Shown here piece by piece: positions 6,219 to 10,944 of a stretch of 10,944 nucleotides of DNA. Both the position numbers and the translations under genes were made by a program. The notes beneath the pieces were generated by a model. That model was not told where the DNA came from, made no database searches, and was given only the letters and a program-made list of their open reading frames with translations. The stretch spans positions 1 to 10,944 of the forward strand of contig PIVH01000018.1 in NCBI GenBank assembly GCA_003354225.1, given 5' to 3'. This stretch comes from Globobulimina sp. Its lineage: Eukaryota > Foraminifera > Rotaliida. Every line of letters begins with the position of its first letter. Position 1 is the stretch's first letter.

Positions 6219-9145
6219 TTTTTTTTTTTAATTCTAAATCCAATAAAAGCTCCATCAAGCTCTGGTCCATAATAATCATTATGAATTGGTCTTGATTTTA
6301 ATAGTGTATGTGCAATAGTTGGTGATGTTTTATTGAATTTATATGTTTCCGCATAATATTGCCATTGATTATTTGTTACAATACTATCTAATAAATTATC
6401 ACAATTTGATTTATTATTAATATCTCCATTAATCCAACATGTATAACTTTTATCATTTAATGTAAAGTAGCGTTTCATTCGATCTTTATTAATGAAAATA
6501 AATTTGTTTTTTAAGTTTTCATCAATATCGGATTTATCATCTAAATTATTGTCAAATTTATCATCTAAATTAATATATTCTTCTGGATATGTGGCAGCAA
6601 ATGTTAATACTATATTACTTAAAAAATCTCGTTGTTGTTGAAATGATGGCTGTTCATAACGTAAATAGATATCTTTAAAATTATTAATTAAGTCCTTTCT
6701 ATGAGTACTAAGGGAAGCTGATCTATTGTAACATTTTGGATTTTTTTCACCATGTTTTTGTAATGTATCGTATTTAAAAGAGGCTATTGCATCTCTTCTG
6801 ATCCATGAATTTATACATCGATAAACAGATCGATCGCCTGCCATTTCATTTTGAAGCCAACGATTAATTATTTCAGATACATTTTGACATTCATCTTTTA
6901 ATCTAGTTAACATATTCCATTTTATTTTAGCGTAATACGAGTTCTTATTGACATATGTTTTCATAAATGAATTGAAAACAAGTTTCAATGAGATTATATA
7001 TTTTGCTTTACCTTTAATACTATTTAATGAATTAATTACATGCTTTTTTTGTTTTACTAAAAACTCATCGATCTCACTAATTCGTAACCAACAACAAGCA
7101 AAATATAATTTTAATTCAAAACGAAATAATCTGTTACCTAAATATAATTTAAGTAATGCATTTCTTTGTATTCTTCGAAAAAATATCATATTCAAATGAT
7201 ACAGACAGCCTAATTCCCTTGGTATATTCCATAATTTAGCAAATACTTCAAAACCTTTTTCAAAATCTAATCCAATTTCTGTAATTTGTAATTTAAATGT
7301 TTTATTTTGTTTTTTAAGTCGCGCAATATTTAATTCGATTATTTTACTGGCAATCTTTTTATAATCTGCCTTCTTTTTTGTCCTAGTAAATACTAAAATG
7401 CATTCCATATTCATAGATGTCCGTTTATTACATGGTGAATAGTGATGGGTGCTAAATATTAATAATTGTTTCCAGGGATATTGTCCAGTGTTTGCTAAAG
7501 GAGACATAGAGATTTTTGGAAATGTACCGTCTAAATTGATTCGACGACATTGTTGCATACGATATGTAGCATGCGGTGATTGAAATATAAAGTCGCCATC
7601 ATCAGTTCTACCTAAATAAATTTGTCCAAGCCACATTTTATTTAATTTCCATTGCCTTTGCATAGATAAATTATGTAATTTAATTTTTAATTTATTCATT
7701 TCGTAACATATATTATTCATCTCTTGTAAAGTATGATCAATTGACTGATTGACGTGATATGGTTTATTATGATTCAAAATTAAATTATCCAAATGAGTTT
7801 GTGTATCTGTTTTCTTTTCTTCATTCAATTGAAATTCATCTTGTTTCGATTGATGAAACGTTTTTCCATATTTTGTAGTTAAACAAATAGATTCCAATTG
7901 TTTAAAAGATTTTGGTAATTTAGGATGAAAATTATCGCGCGCTTTATATAATCTGTCACTAATATCATTAATATTTTCAAATAAACTGGCTTCATGTGGA
8001 AACTGTAAAATTGCATTTTTAATATTAGCGGTAACTTTAATATCAACATTTGATAAATTATGTAATATTAACTGGTTAACTAGCCATTCTTTGGTAGCAC
8101 GTTCTTTGGTCCATGAGGGTGGATGATCAGTATGATCTTTTATATTTTCTACATCATCAGCAATAATATAACCATATTGTGCCCATTCTTCATATTTAAT
8201 GTCATCGCAATGTAATGTTTTAAAATGAACTTTACATTTTCTGTGATTACAAGACCAATAATATTTTGTAATTCCATTTTTTGTTTTTTGACAATTTGTG
8301 TAATTATATTTGTAATCTAAAATGTTGATGCATTTCATGGTTGGAGGTATTGCAATATATTTAGTCTGACGAATTTGACTTAATATGTATTGTGTATATA
8401 ATATTTGTTGTGCATCTTGAGAAAAAAAGGATGAATCATCATCATTGGCATAGTCATCGTCATTTGTTTTGTTTAGTAAATTATTTAATTTAGATGTAAA
8501 TTGTAATTTTTCTTCTTCATCGTCATTTGTTTGTTTCAGGAATTTGGTTTTAATTACATTATTTAATTTGGATGTAAATTGTAATTCTTTTTCATTTATT
8601 TTCAGGGATTTGTTTTTCATTTCATTTATCATTACATTATTTAATTTAGATGTAAATTGTAATTTTTCTTCTTCATCGTTATTTGTTTGTTTCAGGAATT
8701 TAGTTTTAATTACATTATTTAATTTGGATTTGTTTTTCATTTCATTTATCATTACATTATTTAATTTAGTAAATTCTCTTTGTTTTTGTAATTCTTTTTC
8801 ATTTATTTTCATGGATTTGTTTTTCGTTTCATTTATCATTACATTATTTAATTTAGTAAATTCTCTTTGTTTTTGTAATCTTTGTTCATTTATTTTCATG
8901 GATTTGTTTTTCATTTCATTTATCATTACATTATTTAATTTAGATGTAAGTTCTCTTTGTTTTTGTAATTCTTCTTCATTTATTTGTTCTAGATCTATAC
9001 ATTGTGCTTGATTTTGGTCTGTAGAAACGATAAAAGATAAGGTACGTAGTAAATGTTCGGTAATATTCTCTGAAGGTTTAAAAAGTTTTTGCTTTTTATT
9101 TTCAGTTGAATACTGATTTGTTGGTGATCTTTTACGTTTTGACAT
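6191..9145 (-). CDS. MULE-like transposase with FLYWCH-type zinc finger
   Basis: A 984-residue ORF starts at ATG 9143-9145 (MSKRKRSP). The frame is open to an upstream ATG at 9304, but those 53 extra residues are hydrophobic and come from tandem repeats, so I prefer the inner start. From this start, residues 2-22 hold a nuclear-signal-like basic cluster (SKRKRS, then KKQK). About 55-240 are Asn/Lys/Glu-rich repeats. About 275-345 are a FLYWCH-like zinc finger (YYWSC, a second Cys in CNHRKCKVH, then HTDH). The DDE core follows: Asp539 in NLDGTF, Asp627 in GLDFEKG, CxxH in GCLYHLN at 647-650, and a candidate third acid Glu758 in NVSEIINRW. Mutator-like transposases insert DNA by this fold and usually carry terminal inverted repeats (family knowledge). 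None is visible here. A domesticated gene is possible. See the shifted C-terminal extension at 6072-6218. Confidence 0.75.
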   Translation of the reverse strand: MSKRKRSPTNQYSTENKKQKLFKPSENITEHLLRTLSFIVSTDQNQAQCIDLEQINEEELQKQRELTSKLNNVMINEMKNKSMKINEQRLQKQREFTKLNNVMINETKNKSMKINEKELQKQREFTKLNNVMINEMKNKSKLNNVIKTKFLKQTNNDEEEKLQFTSKLNNVMINEMKNKSLKINEKELQFTSKLNNVIKTKFLKQTNDDEEEKLQFTSKLNNLLNKTNDDDYANDDDSSFFSQDAQQILYTQYILSQIRQTKYIAIPPTMKCINILDYKYNYTNCQKTKNGITKYYWSCNHRKCKVHFKTLHCDDIKYEEWAQYGYIIADDVENIKDHTDHPPSWTKERATKEWLVNQLILHNLSNVDIKVTANIKNAILQFPHEASLFENINDISDRLYKARDNFHPKLPKSFKQLESICLTTKYGKTFHQSKQDEFQLNEEKKTDTQTHLDNLILNHNKPYHVNQSIDHTLQEMNNICYEMNKLKIKLHNLSMQRQWKLNKMWLGQIYLGRTDDGDFIFQSPHATYRMQQCRRINLDGTFPKISMSPLANTGQYPWKQLLIFSTHHYSPCNKRTSMNMECILVFTRTKKKADYKKIASKIIELNIARLKKQNKTFKLQITEIGLDFEKGFEVFAKLWNIPRELGCLYHLNMIFFRRIQRNALLKLYLGNRLFRFELKLYFACCWLRISEIDEFLVKQKKHVINSLNSIKGKAKYIISLKLVFNSFMKTYVNKNSYYAKIKWNMLTRLKDECQNVSEIINRWLQNEMAGDRSVYRCINSWIRRDAIASFKYDTLQKHGEKNPKCYNRSASLSTHRKDLINNFKDIYLRYEQPSFQQQRDFLSNIVLTFAATYPEEYINLDDKFDNNLDDKSDIDENLKNKFIFINKDRMKRYFTLNDKSYTCWINGDINNKSNCDNLLDSIVTNNQWQYYAETYKFNKTSPTIAHTLLKSRPIHNDYYGPELDGAFIGFRIKKKKHSILLLLC
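8465..8990 (-). repeat. In-frame coding repeats inside transposase
   Basis: Two interleaved modules recur in frame. One is about 28 residues (INEKELQKQREF, then KLNNVMINEMKNKSMK); the other contains KLNNVIKTKFLKQTN plus DDEEEKLQF. The KLNN(V/L) core appears eight times. Lengths stay multiples of three. This looks like recent expansion by slippage or unequal exchange under frame constraint, forming a charged helical linker. Confidence 0.85.
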
Positions 9146-9146
9146 G

Positions 9147-9221
9147 CAAATTGTATGACTAATTACGAAACTAAAAAAATATGACGCAATTGTAGGACTA
9201 ATTATGAAACTAAAAAAATAT
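9147..9221. repeat. 39-base period repeat upstream of transposase
   Basis: GACTAATTACGAAACTAAAA at 9157 recurs at 9196 with one change, and both copies extend through AAAATAT. A diverged relative starts at 9489 (GACCAATTATGAAACC). The repeats lie directly upstream of the preferred ATG and produce the repeated FFSF(I/V)IS reading in the rejected N-terminal extension. Confidence 0.75.
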
Positions 9222-9337
9222 TTTACGTAACCAACAATAAAGCAAGAAATAGTCAAACAATACATATTCAAATCAGTTATTAACAAAACATAATTAATCA
9301 TCATTGATAATCCAGATAATCTGTATATTTGTTATCT

Positions 9338-9414
9338 TATTTCAGAATCCATTAATTTTAAAATACAAAGATCCATTCGTTACTTTGAATTAATTATTTC
9401 AGAATCCATTAATT
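9338..9414. repeat. 21-base direct repeat, 56-base spacing
   Basis: TTATTTCAGAATCCATTAAT(T) occurs at 9338-9358 and 9394-9414 without mismatch. It lies in the non-coding stretch 9305-9827, which holds only repeats and AT-rich sequence. Confidence 0.8.
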
Positions 9415-9530
9415 ATTCATCTAATATCCATTAAATATAATTTAATATGTTAAATATAATATTAAATTAAGTTATAACCAAATTATAGGACCAATTATGA
9501 AACCAAAAAATTATGAATTATGAATTTAAA

Positions 9531-9634
9531 AATTATTTTATGGAAATTTTTTTTCATGAAAATGGAAACGGAAATGGCAATGGAAAAAAAATTATTTTAT
9601 GGAAATTTTTTTTCATGAAAATGGAAACGGAAAT
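9531..9634. repeat. 45-base duplication, 59-base period
   Basis: The blocks 9531-9575 and 9590-9634 are identical over 45 bases. They start AATTATTTTATGG, pass through an 8-T run and end GGAAACGGAAAT. Complete identity, including the T run, points to a recent duplication. Confidence 0.85.
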
Positions 9635-9648
9635 TTCGTGAAAATTTC

Positions 9649-9810
9649 ATGTAATTAGATGAAAATTACATGTAATTAGATGAAAATTAGATGAAAATTA
9701 CATGAAAATTAGATGAAAATTAGATGAAAATTACATGAAAATTAGATGAAAATTACATGAAAATTACATGAAAATTAGATGAAAATTACATGAAAATTAC
9801 ATGTAATTTT
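9649..9810. repeat. 11-base tandem array, about 15 units
   Basis: Units of ATGAAAATTA plus G or C are packed head to tail. Units 1, 3 and 15 are the 10-base variants ATGTAATTAG or ATGTAATTTT. The last base of units 1-14 reads G C G G C G G C G C C G C C. The palindrome AATTACATGTAATT occurs near both ends (9663-9676 and 9794-9807). The array ends 17 bases from the stop of the SPRY-like gene. Confidence 0.9.
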
Positions 9811-9827
9811 CTTTAAACATTTATTCT

Positions 9828-10394
9828 TTAACCCCAATACTGCAATGTCCTATTCCTTTGATGCAGCTGCATTTTAATAATATCTCCTTCACTCCAATGC
9901 TGTCCATATGCATCGCCAGAGATTGTGTCTTCAAAACAGTATGTTCTTCCCGATGAGCCATAGCTATAATGCGCATTTTTATCATTATTAGTAAAATCTG
10001 CATTTTTATAATGAAACGGATGATGCGATGAATCAATACCGAGATAGATATTATATCCTCCATCGTGATGCAATATTTTTACAGTCCACGTATATATCTT
10101 ATTATGTTTAGCGCCAAATATTTCTATGGCTCCATATGCCGTATTCCGCTTTATTATTTTCGATGATAAACTTACTGTGTCCATCTTAGTATTGACGGTG
10201 ATGTTAGTTCCATATTCTTTGAAATGTTCCTTGACGAAATAAAATAAAAGACATGTGGTTGTAACCAAGTTTGGAATGTTTTGATACAGCCTATCATCGG
10301 GCAAATAATATCGCAATTCGTTAATGTATCCACTCACTAAATCTATTGTGCGCTGATCCACAAATTCCATGTTTCCCAAAGGAAGATCTGACAT
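9828..10394 (-). CDS. SPRY/B30.2-like protein, C-terminally truncated
   Basis: A 188-codon ORF runs from ATG 10392-10394 to TAA 9828-9830. Residues 11-60 form a helical N-terminal region (TIDLVSGYINELRYYLPDD, then IPNLVTTTCLLFYF). It resembles the short segment that precedes SPRY-like domains in large families of some protists. Residues about 95-188 follow the SPRY order: YTWTVKIL, YNIYLGID, HYSYGSSGRTYCF, then the signature GQHWSEGDIIKMQLHQRNRTLQYW. In typical SPRY domains a further strand and an asparagine-glycine or NDKDQG-like turn follow; here translation stops two residues later, next to the repeat array. SPRY domains bind proteins (family knowledge). The partner is unknown. It may be a truncated gene. 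It diverges from the ORF at 10450. Confidence 0.6.
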   Translation of the reverse strand: MSDLPLGNMEFVDQRTIDLVSGYINELRYYLPDDRLYQNIPNLVTTTCLLFYFVKEHFKEYGTNITVNTKMDTVSLSSKIIKRNTAYGAIEIFGAKHNKIYTWTVKILHHDGGYNIYLGIDSSHHPFHYKNADFTNNDKNAHYSYGSSGRTYCFEDTISGDAYGQHWSEGDIIKMQLHQRNRTLQYWG

Positions 10395-10449
10395 AATATT
10401 GAAGTTTTTTTGAATAAATGATGATTAAAAAACATAAAGTGTTCGGGTA

Positions 10450-10830
10450 ATGGCGCTTACTATTTGGCATTTGTATGTGATCAGTTGGGTGTTTGTCCAC
10501 ATCGCACCGTTAGTGTATTGGGCATACGTTCACGTTTTATGTTGGCAACACGTCAATGTGAGTACCTATGCATTATATTCGCAAACTATTAAGAAATTGA
10601 TTATACTTCAATCAATTCAATGGATGGAATTGCTCCATACATTAATAAAATTTGTATTGCAATCAGCCAAAAAGATTCATAGTTTGTGTGGTGCCCTTTG
10701 TCAGTTAGAACCAACTAATTTGATTATGCAAGTTTTTCAATTAAGTGCGAGATTTAACACAGTGATGCTTTGTTTAGCATGTCGGTATTTTTTGTTATAC
10801 ATTTTTTGTTTTGCAATAAATACTGATTAA
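10450..10830 (+). CDS. Hypothetical ORF, possible membrane protein or relic
   Basis: A 126-codon ORF runs from ATG 10450 to TAA 10828-10830, 55 bases from the divergent SPRY-like gene. No family is recognised. It is unusually rich in Trp, His, Cys and Leu. Residues 5-32 (IWHLYVISWVFVHIAPL and on) and 103-122 (FNTVMLCLACRYFLLYIF) are hydrophobic and could be membrane segments. A competing frame is open from 10425 to 10589 without a suitable start (GAYYLAFVCDQLGVCPHRT), so it is unclear which frame was ever used. A donor-like GTGAGT sits at 10558. Confidence that this is a real gene is low. The last 114 bases of the window show nothing. Confidence 0.3.
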   Translation: MALTIWHLYVISWVFVHIAPLVYWAYVHVLCWQHVNVSTYALYSQTIKKLIILQSIQWMELLHTLIKFVLQSAKKIHSLCGALCQLEPTNLIMQVFQLSARFNTVMLCLACRYFLLYIFCFAINTD

Positions 10831-10944
10831 ATAATGATAACAATCAGATGCATCGCCATGGTTTAATACAAGCGAAGATAAAATATCTGAGGAATTGTAC
10901 AGTAATAAATATTTACAGTTTGGATATATCACTTTATTATTAGT

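Noticed and set aside
8469-9011. 180-codon plus-strand ORF
   Set aside because: It is the antisense shadow of the in-frame coding repeats in the transposase. Its hydrophobic repetitive reading is the complement of the Lys/Asn/Glu repeats.
9146-9304. 53-residue N-terminal extension of the transposase (start at 9304)
   Set aside because: It is hydrophobic, encoded by non-coding-type tandem repeats, and precedes a start followed by a typical nuclear-signal cluster.
9649-9810. CRISPR array
   Set aside because: The 11-base units are contiguous with no unique spacers, in a eukaryotic context.
5770-9830. Terminal inverted repeats flanking the MULE-like gene
   Set aside because: I compared both flanks by eye and saw only direct repeats. 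No matching inverted ends or target-site duplication could be supported.
10558-10593. 36-base intron beginning GTGAGT in the 10450 ORF
   Set aside because: The donor is good and the frame would be kept, but it is much shorter than the 59-base intron seen here, and the ORF is open without it.

Overview
The window looks like nuclear DNA of a very AT-rich eukaryote. The evidence is a clean 59-base GT-AG intron, basic nuclear-localisation-like clusters, a FLYWCH/MULE-type transposase, a SPRY-like protein and a J-domain protein, with genes on alternating strands and no operon or Shine-Dalgarno organisation. TAA, TAG and TGA all serve as stops, so the standard code fits. The organism cannot be fixed from sequence alone. 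The N-terminal helical region followed by SPRY in the right-hand gene resembles families expanded in some protists (inference, weak).

Left part (1-2483): a long minus-strand gene running off the left edge encodes a DUF3987-like ATPase, a class otherwise linked to primase/helicase proteins of mobile elements. Across a 115-base intergenic region with a 14-base direct repeat, a small unknown gene is transcribed the other way. Middle (2484-5012): an intron-containing J-domain / coiled-coil / RRM-like gene on minus, then a small basic plus-strand gene. Middle-right (5013-6190): a short, visibly GC-richer plus-strand ORF abuts and overlaps the 3' end of a minus-strand RPA70-like OB-fold ORF. That ORF has one in-frame TAA near its presumed 5' end. 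The stretch 4436-5930 carries three related copies of a roughly 50-base leader ending at an ATG-TC start: two are 48/54 identical, and the third is diverged and inverted.

Right part (6072-9830): a 984-residue MULE-like transposase with an N-terminal nuclear signal and in-frame expanded coding repeats. Its reading frame appears to continue past an 11-A run in a shifted frame. Upstream of it (9146-9827) lie several generations of tandem repeats, ending in an 11-base array 17 bases from the end of a truncated SPRY-like gene (9828-10394). A plus-strand ORF of unknown nature closes the window.

Taken together, a DUF3987-type ATPase, an RPA-like ssDNA-binding fold, shared leaders and a transposase suggest that part of the window derives from a self-replicating mobile or viral-like element, now partly decayed. 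This is inference. No complete element boundary or terminal inverted repeat was found.
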